A DNA stretch of 64,000 bases from Sphaerisporangium perillae. Lineage in GTDB: Bacteria > Actinomycetota > Actinomycetes > Streptosporangiales > Streptosporangiaceae. The DNA lies in assembly GCF_023276435.1 (NCBI RefSeq), contig NZ_JALLPO010000001.1:1-64000 (forward strand), read 5' to 3'. Position numbers and translations under genes: made by a program. This document shows positions 53,691-63,025 of the stretch, one piece after another. Within the stretch, counting starts at the first letter, position 1; each line of letters begins with the position of its first letter. The notes below the pieces were generated by a model. It was not told the DNA's origin. It was given only the letters and a program-made list of their open reading frames with translations, and did no database searches.

Positions 53691-55189
53691 TGTCACCACC
53701 CGCCACCCCGGCCGTCGAGGCGCGGGGCATCACCAAGCGCTTCGGGCCGACGACCGCGCTCGACGGCGCGGGGATCGTCATCGGCGAAGGCGAGACCCAC
53801 GCCCTCGTCGGCCGCAACGGGGCGGGCAAGTCGACGCTCGTGTCCATCCTCACCGGACTCCAGCGTCCCGACGAGGGCCAGGTGCTCTTCGCCGGCCGTC
53901 CCGCCCCGGCGCTCGCCGACCGCGACGGCTGGCGGCGGCGCGTCGCCTGCGTCTACCAGAAGTCCACGATCATCCCCACGCTCACCGTCGCGGAGAACCT
54001 GTTCCTCAACCGCCAGGCGGGCCGGGGGCCGATCAACTGGCGGTCGCTGCGGGCGCGGGCGCGCGACCTGCTCGACGAGTACGGCGTCGACGTCGACGGC
54101 GGGCGCCTCGCGGGAGACCTCGGCGTCGAGCAGCGCCAGCTCCTGGAGATCGCCCGGGCGCTGTCGTTCGGCGCGCGGTTCATCATCCTGGACGAGCCGA
54201 CCGCGCAGCTCGACGGCCCGGCCATCGAGCGGCTCTTCGAGCGGATGCGGGCGCTGCGGGCGCAGGGCGTGACCATGATGTTCATCTCGCACCACCTGGA
54301 AGAGGTGTACCAGGTCTGCCAGTCGGTCACGGTGTTCCGCGACGCCCGCCACGTCCTCACGAGCGAGGTCGCCGACCTGCCGCACGACGAGCTGGTCGCC
54401 GCCATGACAGGGGAGGCCGCCGCCGGCTACCAGGCCCGGTCGCGCGCCTCCAGGAGCTCCGCGCCGATCGTCCTGAGCGCCGAGAAGCTGTCGCTGGCCG
54501 GCCGGTACCAGGACGTGGACCTCGCCGTGCGCGCCGGAGAGATCGTCGGGCTCGCCGGGTCCGGCAGCAGCGGCAAGGTGAGCCTCGCCGAGACGCTGGT
54601 CGGCCTGCACGCCGCCGACAGCGGCACGGTCACCGTCAACGGCGCCCGGCCCCGTCCCGGGGACGTCACCTCGGCGCTGCGCGCGGGGCTCGGCTTCGTC
54701 CCCCAGGACCGGCACAAGGAGGGCTTCGTGCCGCTGCTCTCGATCGCCGAGAACGCGACCCTGCCGATCGCCCACAAGCTCGGCCGGTTCGGCGCGGTGT
54801 CCCCGGCCAGGCGCCGAGCGCGGGCCGAGCGGATGATCGAGGAGCTGGACATCAAGACCACCGGACCGTCCCAGCCCGTCGGGGACCTCTCCGGGGGCAA
54901 CGCGCAGAAGGTCGTCATGGCGCGGGCGCTCGCCGACGACCCCGGGGCGCTGGTCGTGATCGACCCCACCTCGGGGGTCGACGTGCGCGCCAAGCAGGCG
55001 CTGCTCGGCGCCGTCGAGGACGCCGCCGAACGCGGTGCCGGAGCGGTGCTCGTCTCCGACGAGCTGGACGATCTTCGCATCTGCGACCGGGTCGTCGTGA
55101 TGTTCCATGGACGGGTCGTCAAGGAAGTGCCACGGGGCTGGGCGGACGCCGAGCTCGTGGCGGTCATGGAAGGTGTCGACGCACGATGA
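53687..55189 (+). CDS. CUT2-type sugar ABC ATPase, with second Walker B altered
   Basis: 500 residues, two ATPase halves. NBD1: GRNGAGKST, LGVEQRQLLEIARAL, FIILDEPTAQLD. NBD2: Walker A-like GSGSSGKVS, signature LSGGNAQKVVMARAL, but the Walker B reads VVIDPTSGVDV where D-E-P-T is expected; the catalytic Glu is missing, so only one site is likely to hydrolyse ATP. ATGA overlaps on both sides. Confidence 0.9.
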   Translation: MMSPPATPAVEARGITKRFGPTTALDGAGIVIGEGETHALVGRNGAGKSTLVSILTGLQRPDEGQVLFAGRPAPALADRDGWRRRVACVYQKSTIIPTLTVAENLFLNRQAGRGPINWRSLRARARDLLDEYGVDVDGGRLAGDLGVEQRQLLEIARALSFGARFIILDEPTAQLDGPAIERLFERMRALRAQGVTMMFISHHLEEVYQVCQSVTVFRDARHVLTSEVADLPHDELVAAMTGEAAAGYQARSRASRSSAPIVLSAEKLSLAGRYQDVDLAVRAGEIVGLAGSGSSGKVSLAETLVGLHAADSGTVTVNGARPRPGDVTSALRAGLGFVPQDRHKEGFVPLLSIAENATLPIAHKLGRFGAVSPARRRARAERMIEELDIKTTGPSQPVGDLSGGNAQKVVMARALADDPGALVVIDPTSGVDVRAKQALLGAVEDAAERGAGAVLVSDELDDLRICDRVVVMFHGRVVKEVPRGWADAELVAVMEGVDAR

Positions 55190-56229
55190 CGGAAACGACC
55201 GTGACCTCTCCCGGCACCCCCGGCGGGCCTCCCGGCACGGCGGGCGGGACCGGGCGGGGACCGTCCGGGCTCCGGCTCGCGCGGTTCCGCGACCTCGCCC
55301 TGGTTCCGGCCATCCTGCTGCTGGTCGTCGTCGGCGCGCTGATCGAGCCGGCCTTCCTCAGCGGCGACAACCTGACCAACGTGCTGCAACAGCAGACCGA
55401 GCTGTCGCTCCTCGTGCTCGCCGAGGCGGTGATCCTCATCGCCGGGAAGTTCGACCTCTCGCTGGAGTCCACCGTGGGCCTCGCGCCCGCGTTGGGTGTC
55501 GCGCTGGTCATCCCGGCCGCCTCCAACGGCCTCGGCACCGACTGGCCGGCGGCCCTGGGCATCCCCATCTGCCTGCTGATCGGCGTGCTCGTCGGCGCGT
55601 TCAACGGGCTGCTGATCCTGCGGTTCAAGCTGTCGGCGTTCATCGTGACGCTGGGCATGCTGATCGTGCTGCGCGGCCTGCAGATCGGCTTCACCGGCGG
55701 TCAGAACCTGTTCGCGCTGCCCGATTCCTTCCTCTACCTCGGCAACGCCCGGTGGGTGGGGCTCCCGGCGTCGGTCTGGATCTGCGGGCTCGCGTACGCG
55801 ATCGGCATCGTGGCCCTGGGGTACTTCCGGCACGGGCGCTCGGTGTACGCGATCGGCGGCAACGTCGACGCGGCACGCGCCGCCGGAGTGCGCACCGACC
55901 GGGTGCTCTGGACGGTCTTCATGATCGGCGGACTGCTGGCCGCCCTGGCGGGCCTGCTGATGACGGGCCGGCTCGGCTCGGTCGCGGCGTCCCAGGGCAA
56001 CGGCATGATCTTCACGGTCTTCGCGGCCGCGGTCATCGGCGGGGTCAGCCTCGACGGCGGCAAGGGAACGCTGTTCGGCGCGCTGTGCGGCGTGCTCGTC
56101 CTCGGGCTGATCAACAACATCCTGACGCTGGCCGGCGTCTCGGCGCAGTGGATCCAGGCCATCTACGGTGGCATCATCCTCATCGCGCTCATGCTCGCCC
56201 GCGTCACCAGTGGGAAGGCGCAGGATTAG
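55186..56229 (+). CDS. CUT2-type sugar ABC permease
   Basis: 347 residues. A Pro/Gly-rich tail of 25 residues then 8-10 membrane helices. Family motifs: LAEAVILIAGKFDLSLESTVGL and HGRSVYAIGGNVDAARAAGV. One permease for the CUT2 transporter as usual (homodimer). The AKR gene follows closely. Confidence 0.9.
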   Translation: MTETTVTSPGTPGGPPGTAGGTGRGPSGLRLARFRDLALVPAILLLVVVGALIEPAFLSGDNLTNVLQQQTELSLLVLAEAVILIAGKFDLSLESTVGLAPALGVALVIPAASNGLGTDWPAALGIPICLLIGVLVGAFNGLLILRFKLSAFIVTLGMLIVLRGLQIGFTGGQNLFALPDSFLYLGNARWVGLPASVWICGLAYAIGIVALGYFRHGRSVYAIGGNVDAARAAGVRTDRVLWTVFMIGGLLAALAGLLMTGRLGSVAASQGNGMIFTVFAAAVIGGVSLDGGKGTLFGALCGVLVLGLINNILTLAGVSAQWIQAIYGGIILIALMLARVTSGKAQD

Positions 56230-56256
56230 CGCATGACGACGGACGAAGGAGAAGCC

Positions 56257-57216
56257 ATGCCGAGCCGGACCGTGGGGCGGGGCGCGCGGGTGACCAGGCT
56301 TGGATTCGGCGCGGCGCCGATCGGCAACCTGTTCTCGGCGATCAGCGACGAGCAGGCCAGGGAGACGGTCGACGCGGCCTGGGCGGCCGGCATCCGCTAC
56401 TTCGACACCGCCCCGCACTACGGGCTCGGGCTGTCCGAGCGCCGCCTCGGCGCCGCCCTCCTGGACCGGCCCCGCGACTCCTACACCCTCTCCACCAAGA
56501 TCGGCCGCCTGCTCGGCCCCGCCACGCGGCCGGGACGCGACGACCAGGGGTTCGACGTGCCCGCGACCCATCGCCGGGTCTGGGACTTCTCCCGGGACGG
56601 CGTGCGCCGGTCGATCGAGGAGAGCCTCGAACGCCTCGGCCACGACACGATCGACATCGTGCTGATCCACGACGCCGACGACCACTGGGCGCCGGCCGTC
56701 GGCGAGGCCTACCCGGCGCTCGCCGAGCTGCGCGACCAGGGCGTGGTCAAGGCGATCGGCGCCGGCATGAACCAGTGGGAGATGCTCGCCGGCTTCGTCA
56801 AGGAGACCGACGTCGACCTGGTCATGCTCGCCGGGCGCTACACCCTGCTGGACCAGTCGGGCGCGGCCGGACTTCTGCCGCTCTGCCAGGAGCGCGGCGT
56901 CTCGGTCCTGGTGGCCGGGGTCTTCAACAGCGGCCTGCTCGCCACGCACGAGGCGACCGGCACCTACGAGTACGCACCCGCGCCCGGCGCGCTGGTCCAG
57001 CGCGCACGGCGCATCGCGGCGGTGTGCGAGCGGTACGGCGTCACGCTCCCGCAGGCGGCCCTGGCATTCCCCCTGCGGCACCCGGCGGTGACGGCCGTGG
57101 TCGCCGGCGCCCGCTCGGCGCAGGAGGTCGAGCGCAACGCAGCCCTGGCCGCCACCCCCGTCCCCGACGCCCTGTGGACCGCCCTCGCCGAGGAGTCGTT
57201 GATCGCCCCTGCTTAG
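56257..57216 (+). CDS. Aldo/keto reductase, probably L-fucose dehydrogenase
   Basis: 319 residues from the ATG at 56257 with AAGGAG upstream (an ATG at 56233 has no ribosome site). Active site Asp50, Tyr55, Lys81, His138 (DTAPHYGLG, STKIGR, LIHDAD). The LGFGAAPIGNLFSAISDEQA start is typical of the AKRs annotated as L-fucose or D-threo-aldose 1-dehydrogenases. It oxidises L-fucose to L-fuconolactone, first step of the pathway whose dehydratase, dehydrogenase and hydrolase are upstream. Confidence 0.85.
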   Translation: MPSRTVGRGARVTRLGFGAAPIGNLFSAISDEQARETVDAAWAAGIRYFDTAPHYGLGLSERRLGAALLDRPRDSYTLSTKIGRLLGPATRPGRDDQGFDVPATHRRVWDFSRDGVRRSIEESLERLGHDTIDIVLIHDADDHWAPAVGEAYPALAELRDQGVVKAIGAGMNQWEMLAGFVKETDVDLVMLAGRYTLLDQSGAAGLLPLCQERGVSVLVAGVFNSGLLATHEATGTYEYAPAPGALVQRARRIAAVCERYGVTLPQAALAFPLRHPAVTAVVAGARSAQEVERNAALAATPVPDALWTALAEESLIAPA

Positions 57217-57231
57217 CCGGATCGTCCGGCT
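57215..57231 (+). terminator. Hairpin terminator ending the fucose operon
   Basis: AGCCGGA-TCG-TCCGGCT stem overlapping the AKR stop codon, followed by TTTCATCGCTTTTGTT. Confidence 0.75.
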
Positions 57232-57525
57232 TTCATCGCTTTTGTTGGCTTTCTGTGCCGTCGAAACAACGCACCCTATGGGAAGCCATTTCTCGCCATT
57301 GGTCGTCGACGGATCCGCCTTTGCGGCAAGGATTCCCGCACTATGCTGAATCGCGGGCGGCGCAGGGGTTTTGGCCACTTGGATGGCGGGTCGACCTGGG
57401 GTTATTTGTGGTTAGTAGAGGTAATTGCCCACTCTTAGCGGGATATTGGACCGCTTTACTCTGAAGTCGGGTATATCGGCGAATGCGGCGGAAAGGCCGT
57501 CCGAACAGGGTGAGGGAGAAGTCCA
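57232..57525. other. 294-base AT-richer leader region of the SOD-like gene
   Basis: No gene seen. A+T content is well above the window average, especially 57395-57480, as expected for a promoter region. No operator could be picked with confidence. Confidence 0.4.
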
Positions 57526-58113
57526 ATGATGGCGGTGCGCGCGGGAGTGGTCGCGATGGTGATGCCGTTGACGTTGCTGAGCGCGGGGGCCGTGTCCGCG
57601 GAGCGGCAGTCGCGACCGATGAGCCGTGACACGGACGCGGTCCTCGCGCTCGGCCGGTTCGGCGTCTACGGCCCCGGGCAGGCGGCCATCACCTACGATC
57701 CGAAGCTCGTCCCCACGGATGCCGCGGCCGCCGTCGCCTACGTGCCGGCCGCCGGCGGGGGCGGGAGCGTGCAGCTCCGCGCGCAAGGCCTGCTGCCCAA
57801 CCGCGCGTACGGCGCGCACGTGCACACCAAGTCCTGCGGCGCGAAGGGCGACGACGCCGGCCCGCACTACCAGCACGTCCAGGACCCCGTGACCCCCTCC
57901 ACCAACCCCAAGTACGCCAACCCGCGCAACGAGGTCTGGCTCGACTTCACGACCGACGCCCGCGGCAACGGCTTCTCGCGCTCCGCGCTGGAGCACGGGT
58001 TCGGCGACCGGCACCCGCGCTCGGTCATCATCCACACCGAGCACACCCACACCGACCAGGGTCACGCCGGCCAGGCGGGCGCGCGGCTGGCCTGCATCAA
58101 CGTCGACTTCTGA
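57526..58113 (+). CDS. Secreted Cu/Zn superoxide-dismutase-like protein
   Basis: 195 residues. Signal peptide (about 1-25). Cu/Zn-SOD pattern: His98 and His100 (HVHTKSC), His114 and His117 (PHYQH), Asp140, His170 (SVIIHTEHTH) and the terminal GQAGARLACI with the active-site Arg; Cys104 and Cys190 fit the SOD disulfide. The loop is shorter and less regular than in standard SODC, so metal geometry may differ. Expected to remove superoxide outside the cell. ATGATG start with GGGAGAAG upstream. Confidence 0.8.
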   Translation: MMAVRAGVVAMVMPLTLLSAGAVSAERQSRPMSRDTDAVLALGRFGVYGPGQAAITYDPKLVPTDAAAAVAYVPAAGGGGSVQLRAQGLLPNRAYGAHVHTKSCGAKGDDAGPHYQHVQDPVTPSTNPKYANPRNEVWLDFTTDARGNGFSRSALEHGFGDRHPRSVIIHTEHTHTDQGHAGQAGARLACINVDF

Positions 58114-58144
58114 CCGCGGGTTCCGTTCGCGAGGGCCGGCCGGA

Positions 58145-59644
58145 TCAGGTGATCCGGGCGGCCGTTCCCGCGTACCGTGGTGCGGCGTCCCCGGTCCCGG
58201 TGACGCGGAAAGCCAGCCGGTCGGTGCCCTGCGGAGAGAGCAGGACCGTTCCCGGATGGCACTGGTCGCCGCGCACCTGGTCGAGCCGGTAGGCCGTTGC
58301 CGCGCCCTTGGGGGCGAAGAGGGTCAGCCGGCCCGTGCAGTGCAGGTCGGCGCCCCACTTCATGGTCCCCGCCGTCGTGGTCTCCGCGAAGCGGATCTCC
58401 ACGGGGAACACCCGCCCGGCCGTCGGATGCTCGGCGCTGCCGGTCCACCTGCCCGCGTACGAGAACGGCGTGGCGGGTTCCCCGGCGCCGGACCCCGGCC
58501 ACCACCACGCGGCCGCGGTGACCGCTCCGGCCACCAGGAGGGCCAGCCCCGCCAGTCCGGCCATCCTCGCTCGCCGTCGCCGCGCCGGCCGATGGGAGGG
58601 GTCCGCCATCTCGTCACCGGCGTCCTCGTCCCGGCCCGAAGCGACGGTGACCGGAACGCCACCGCCGGCCGGGGCACCATCGGTGACCGGCGCGAAGGTG
58701 AGGGTGGCCGGGGCGTCGTCGTGGCCGGGGTAGCGGTCGAACGGGAGCGTCGCCGGGGCTTCCGGCTCACGGGTGAGCGGCCGGGCGGCCAGGATGGCCC
58801 CGGTCTCCAGCACGGCGCCGGACGCGGGGACGGCCGCGGGCCCTCTGCCGATGAGGTGCCGCAGCGCCTCCTCGGCGCTCGGACGGCCGGCGGGGTCGGG
58901 GTCCAGGCAGGCGACCACGATCTCGCGCAGCGGCCCCGTGAGCGGGTCCAGGTCGGCCTGCCCGAACAGGATGCGGCCGAGGATCGCCTCGAAGGAGTCC
59001 GCGGCGTAGGCGTGCCGCCCGCTGGCCGTGAAGGCGACCGTGAGCCCCCACCCGAACATGTCCGCCGACGGCCCGGCGCGCTCGCCCTTGAGCTGCTCGG
59101 GCGAGATGTACGCCGGAGTCCCGACGGGAACCCTGCCCGTCGTGGTCGCGGTGTCCATCAGCCGGGAGATGCCGAAGTCGATGACGCGGGGCCCGTCCAG
59201 GCCGAGCAGGACGTTCCCCGGCTTGAAGTCGCGGTGGACGACACCCGCCTCGTGGATGGCCGCCAGCGCGGTCGCGGTGCCCACGGCGATGCGGTCGAGC
59301 GAGCCTCCGGTGCGCGGCCCCTGGGTCGTGACGTGTTCCTGCAGCGAGACGCCGTCGACGTACTCGCTGACGATGTAGGGGCGGTCGCCGTCGAGGTCGG
59401 CGTCCAGCACCTGGACGGTGCAGAAGGGCGCCACCCGCCGCACCGCCTCGACCTCGTCGGTGAACCGGCGGCGGGCCTTCTCCTCGTCGAGCCGCGAGTG
59501 CATCAGCTTCACCGCCACGCGGGCGCCGCCGGGCGACTCCCCGAGGTACACGATTCCCTGGCCGCCCCGGCCGAGGCGGCCGACCAGACGGTAGCCGCCG
59601 AGCTGCCGGGGGTCTTCCGCGCGAAGGGGGACGGGGGTGGACAT
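58145..59644 (-). CDS. Membrane Ser/Thr protein kinase with a distinct extracellular domain
   Basis: 499 residues. Kinase domain about 12-265: GRLGRGGQGIVYLGES, VAVKLM, VVHRDFKPGN (HRDF for the usual HRDL), DFGISRL, GTPAYISPEQLKGE. A long Pro/Ala/Thr linker, a membrane helix (about 360-382), then about 115 extracytoplasmic residues (WTGSAEHPTAGRVFPVEIRF) with two Cys. Not alike in its outer domain to the kinase at 45670, so the two probably sense different signals. It converges on the SOD-like gene. Confidence 0.88.
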   Translation of the reverse strand: MSTPVPLRAEDPRQLGGYRLVGRLGRGGQGIVYLGESPGGARVAVKLMHSRLDEEKARRRFTDEVEAVRRVAPFCTVQVLDADLDGDRPYIVSEYVDGVSLQEHVTTQGPRTGGSLDRIAVGTATALAAIHEAGVVHRDFKPGNVLLGLDGPRVIDFGISRLMDTATTTGRVPVGTPAYISPEQLKGERAGPSADMFGWGLTVAFTASGRHAYAADSFEAILGRILFGQADLDPLTGPLREIVVACLDPDPAGRPSAEEALRHLIGRGPAAVPASGAVLETGAILAARPLTREPEAPATLPFDRYPGHDDAPATLTFAPVTDGAPAGGGVPVTVASGRDEDAGDEMADPSHRPARRRRARMAGLAGLALLVAGAVTAAAWWWPGSGAGEPATPFSYAGRWTGSAEHPTAGRVFPVEIRFAETTTAGTMKWGADLHCTGRLTLFAPKGAATAYRLDQVRGDQCHPGTVLLSPQGTDRLAFRVTGTGDAAPRYAGTAARIT

Positions 59645-59737
59645 GTGCCCATGCCTACCACGGCCGCGCCCGTCCCGTGGGACGTTGATCGGCGGGACGG
59701 GGACGCGCCGCCGTCTCGCCCGGTGGCGGCCGCGAGG

Positions 59738-60703
59738 TCAGGGCCGGGCGCGGTCGGTCAAGGGCCGGAGCGGGCCGGCCGGCGCCGGGCGGGGGCCGGT
59801 CAGGGGCGAGCGCGGTTCGGCGAGGGGCGGGGGCGGGTCCGCGGGCTTCTGCCGCGTCCGTACGGCCAGCGTCGCGAGACCGGCCAGGACGACCGCGCCG
59901 CCGAGCAGTTCCCCGGTGCTCAGCTGCTCGCCCAGCCACACGCGCGCCGTGGCCATGCCGACAATGGGCACGAGCAGGGTGAACGGCGCCACGGTGGCGG
60001 TGGGGTAGCGGCGCAGCAGCCCGTTCCAGGCGCCGAAGCCCACGAACGTGGAGAGCACGACGACGTACGCCAGCGCGGCGAGGGAGCCGAGGTGGAAGGT
60101 GGTGAACGCGGTACGGATCCGGTCCGGGCCCTCGATCAGGCCGGAGAGCGCGAGCAGCGGCAGTGGCGGCACCAGGCTCGACCAGACGAGCAGCCCCGGG
60201 CCGGCCGGCGCCTTCGCCCGCCGGATGCACACATTGGCCACACCCCAGCAGGCGGCGGCGCCGAGGGCGAGCAGCAGGGGCGGTAGCGGCACGTGGGCGC
60301 CCCTGCCGAAGGCGATGACCACGATCCCGGCCGAGGCCACCGCGATGCCGAGGAGCTGCCGGCGGCCCGGCCGCTCGCCGAGGGCCATCGCGGCGAAGCA
60401 CACCGTGAAGATCACCTGAGCCTGGAGCACCAGGGAGCTGAGCCCGGCAGGCAAGCCGAGGTGCATGGCGGTGAAGAGCAGGCCGAACTGCCCCGCGCCG
60501 AGGAACAGTCCCACGGCGACGATCCAGCGGGCGGGGATCGCCGGACGCGGGACCAGGAACACCGCCGGGAGGGCCACCAGGGTGAACCGCAGCGCGGCGA
60601 AGAGCAGCGGCGGGAAGTGTTCGAGGCCGATCTCGATGACGACGAAGTTGACGCCCCAGATCACGGCGACGGCAACGGCGAGGAACGCATGGAGGGGACG
60701 CAC
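59738..60703 (-). CDS. EamA/DMT-family transporter
   Basis: 321 residues, ten hydrophobic segments in two repeats (VAVIWGVNFVVIEIGLEHFPPLLFAALR marks the first; AACWGVANVCIRRA the second), then a Pro-rich tail of about 35 residues. Exports amino acids or metabolites. Divergent from a LysR gene 73 bases away, which probably controls it. ATG at 60703. Confidence 0.9.
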   Translation of the reverse strand: MRPLHAFLAVAVAVIWGVNFVVIEIGLEHFPPLLFAALRFTLVALPAVFLVPRPAIPARWIVAVGLFLGAGQFGLLFTAMHLGLPAGLSSLVLQAQVIFTVCFAAMALGERPGRRQLLGIAVASAGIVVIAFGRGAHVPLPPLLLALGAAACWGVANVCIRRAKAPAGPGLLVWSSLVPPLPLLALSGLIEGPDRIRTAFTTFHLGSLAALAYVVVLSTFVGFGAWNGLLRRYPTATVAPFTLLVPIVGMATARVWLGEQLSTGELLGGAVVLAGLATLAVRTRQKPADPPPPLAEPRSPLTGPRPAPAGPLRPLTDRARP

Positions 60704-60757
60704 GCGACGAGTCTCGACGGAGGCCGATCGTGCAGTCCAGCTATTTCTTCTACCCCA

Positions 60758-60770
60758 CTACCGGTAGATT
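60758..60770 (+). promoter_or_regulatory. Operator dyad and leaderless -10 of the LysR gene
   Basis: CTACCGGTAG (60758-60767) is a perfect 10-bp palindrome in the 73-base divergent gap. TAGATT (60765-60770) sits 6 bases before the ATG at 60777, in position for a leaderless -10, and no Shine-Dalgarno is present. Confidence 0.5.
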
Positions 60771-60776
60771 CTCTAC

Positions 60777-61838
60777 ATGATCGAGGTACGACGGCTGCGC
60801 ATCCTCCAGGAGCTCGACGCCCAGGGCACGGTCGCGGGGGCGGCCCGCGCCCTGCACCTGACGCCGTCGGCGGTCTCGCAGCAGCTCGCCGTCCTCGCCA
60901 AGGAGGCGGGCGCGGAGCTGCTCGAACGGGACGGGCGGCGCGTGCGGCTGACCGGGGCGGGACACGTGCTGCTGGCCCACGCCCACGCGGTGATCGCGCA
61001 GCTCGAGGCGGCGCGGTCCGATCTCGCCGCGCACGCCGAGGGCCGCATAGGTCTCGAACGGGCCGGCGGCTTCCCCTCGGCGATCCGCCACCTCCTCGCC
61101 CCGGCCGCGGCCGCGCTGCGCGAGACCCACCCCGGGTGGCGCACCGAGATCTCCGAGGTGGAGACGGAGGTCGCCCTGCCCCTCCTGGCCCAGGGCGACC
61201 TGGACCTGATCGTCGTGATGTCCTCCTCGCGCCTGCCCCGCCACGAGGACCCCCGCGTCCGCCTCGTGGAGCTGCTCACCGACCCCTTCGACGCGGCCCT
61301 CCCCTCCTGCCACCCTCTGGCCCGCGGCCACGCCGGACCTCCAGGCGTGCCGCCGTCTCCCGCCGCCCCGGCCCCCGACGCGATGACGCGGGACGAGCTC
61401 GATCTGGCCGCGCTGGCGGAGGACGACTGGGTGGTGTCCGGACCGGGGACCGCCTGCCGCGAGGTGCTGGAGGCGGCATGCCGGGGATCGGGCTTCCAGC
61501 CCCGAATCGCGCACTGCGCCACCGACTTCAACGCCGTCCTGGCTCTGGTCGGCTGCGGCCTCGGCGTGACCCTCGTACCGCGCATGATCGGCGCCGGGGA
61601 CGCCCCAGGGGTGTGCGTGCGCCCGCTGCGAGGCCCGTCCGTCCCGTCCCGCCGCCTGTACGCCGCCCTGCGCCGCGGCACCGGCAGCACCCCGCTGCTG
61701 GCCGCGCTCCAGCGGCAGGCCGCCCGCCTGGGACGATCACCGGGGTCCCCTGCCGGACCTGAGACGGGTGCGGCGGTCAGTCCCCGAGCCGCGCGAGGCG
61801 TTCGGCGAGGAAGTCGCGTTCGAGGGCGTTCTCGGTGA
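60777..61838 (+). CDS. LysR-family regulator
   Basis: 353 residues. N-terminal winged helix EVRRLRILQELDAQGTVAGAARALHLTPSAVSQQLAVL, then an inducer-binding domain (about 90-300). The C-terminus beyond residue 310 is low-complexity Pro/Arg/Gly and its last 62 bases overlap the end of the convergent sigma-factor gene. Probably controls the divergent EamA transporter. Confidence 0.85.
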   Translation: MIEVRRLRILQELDAQGTVAGAARALHLTPSAVSQQLAVLAKEAGAELLERDGRRVRLTGAGHVLLAHAHAVIAQLEAARSDLAAHAEGRIGLERAGGFPSAIRHLLAPAAAALRETHPGWRTEISEVETEVALPLLAQGDLDLIVVMSSSRLPRHEDPRVRLVELLTDPFDAALPSCHPLARGHAGPPGVPPSPAAPAPDAMTRDELDLAALAEDDWVVSGPGTACREVLEAACRGSGFQPRIAHCATDFNAVLALVGCGLGVTLVPRMIGAGDAPGVCVRPLRGPSVPSRRLYAALRRGTGSTPLLAALQRQAARLGRSPGSPAGPETGAAVSPRAARGVRRGSRVRGRSR

Positions 61839-63024
61839 GCAGCAGGGCCTCCTCGTAGGCCGTGCGGGCCTCGGCCGTGCGCCCGAGACGGCGCAGGAAG
61901 TCGGCGCGGGAGGCGGCGAGGTAGCCGTAACCGGCGAGCTGTGGTTCGGCGGCGAGCGCGTCGAGTTCCGCGAGCCCCCGGACGGGACCGGCGGCGAATC
62001 CCACGGCGACGGCCCGGTTGAGCGCCACCACCGGCGACGGCCAGATCCGTACGAGCAGGTCGTAGAGCGCCACCACCTCGCTCCAGTCGGTGGCGTCCCA
62101 CGTCGGCGCCTCCGAGTGGACGGCCGCGATGGCGGCCATCAGCACGAAGCGGCCCGGCGGGCGCCGCCGTAGCGCCTCCTGGACGAGCGGGACCCCCTCG
62201 CCGATCGCGGTCCGGTCCCAGCTCGAACGGTCCTGCTCGGCGAGCGGCAGCAGGCGGCCGTCCCGTGCCACCCGGGTGGCGCTCCTGGCGTCGGTCAGCA
62301 GGATCAGCGCTAGGAGACCGGCGACGTCCGCGTCGTCCGGCAGCAGCGTCCGCAGCATGCGCGCGAGGTCGAGCGAGAGCTCCACGAGGTCGCGGCGGAC
62401 CAGGGAGTCGCCCGCCGGGGCGGTGTGCCCGGTCGTGAACAGCAGGTGCACGACGGTGAGCACCGCGTCGATGCGCGCGGGCAGCGCCTCGGCCGGTGGC
62501 AAGCGATACGGGATGCGGGCGGCGGCGATCTTCTTCTTGGCCCTGGTGATGCGGGCCGCCATAGTGGGCTCGCTGACCAGGAAGGCGCGCGCGACCTCGG
62601 CCGTGGTCAGCCCGCACAGCAGGCGCAGTGTCAGGGCGACCCGCGCCTGCGGCGCTATCGCGGGGTGGCAGCAGGTGAAGATCAGCCGCAGCCGGTCGTC
62701 CGCCACCTCGTGCCCGCCCGTCTCGTCCGTCTCGTCCGAGGCTGTCTCGATCCGGTCGTCCAGCAGGAGGGGCAGGGACCTGCGCATCGTCGCGTCCCGG
62801 CGCAGCAGGTCGAGGGCACGGTTCTTCGCCACCGTCGTCAGCCAGGCCCCCGGGCTGGCCGGGACGCCGCGCGTCCCCCAGGTCGTCAGCGCCTTCGCGT
62901 ACGCGTCCTGGACGCACTCTTCGGCCAGGTCGAGGTCGCGCGTGACGCGCACCGTCGCGGCGAGCACGAAGGCCCACTCACGACGGTGCGCGTCCGCGAC
63001 CGCGGCGGCCACGGCCGGCGTCAT
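61777..63024 (-). CDS. ECF sigma factor of the ECF42 type, with C-terminal extension
   Basis: 415 residues from the ATG at 63024. Regions 2 and 4 are visible (DLDLAEECVQDAYAKALTTW; LCGLTTAEVARAFLVSEPTMAARITRAKKKI). About 230 further residues of helical repeats follow, ending in TPR-like YLAASRADFLRRLGRTAEARTAYEEALLL. Length and extension match the ECF42 group, whose extension is known to be needed for activity and which is paired with DGPF-domain proteins rather than anti-sigma factors. The partner gene ends 1 base upstream of the ATG. Confidence 0.88.
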   Translation of the reverse strand: MTPAVAAAVADAHRREWAFVLAATVRVTRDLDLAEECVQDAYAKALTTWGTRGVPASPGAWLTTVAKNRALDLLRRDATMRRSLPLLLDDRIETASDETDETGGHEVADDRLRLIFTCCHPAIAPQARVALTLRLLCGLTTAEVARAFLVSEPTMAARITRAKKKIAAARIPYRLPPAEALPARIDAVLTVVHLLFTTGHTAPAGDSLVRRDLVELSLDLARMLRTLLPDDADVAGLLALILLTDARSATRVARDGRLLPLAEQDRSSWDRTAIGEGVPLVQEALRRRPPGRFVLMAAIAAVHSEAPTWDATDWSEVVALYDLLVRIWPSPVVALNRAVAVGFAAGPVRGLAELDALAAEPQLAGYGYLAASRADFLRRLGRTAEARTAYEEALLLTENALERDFLAERLARLGD

Positions 63025-63025
63025 G

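Noticed and set aside
43109-57216. gmd and the L-fucose operon as one fucose salvage and biosynthesis system
   Set aside because: gmd works on GDP-mannose in biosynthesis, and the operon degrades free L-fucose; GDP-fucose synthase and fucokinase are absent. The two are likely unrelated neighbours.
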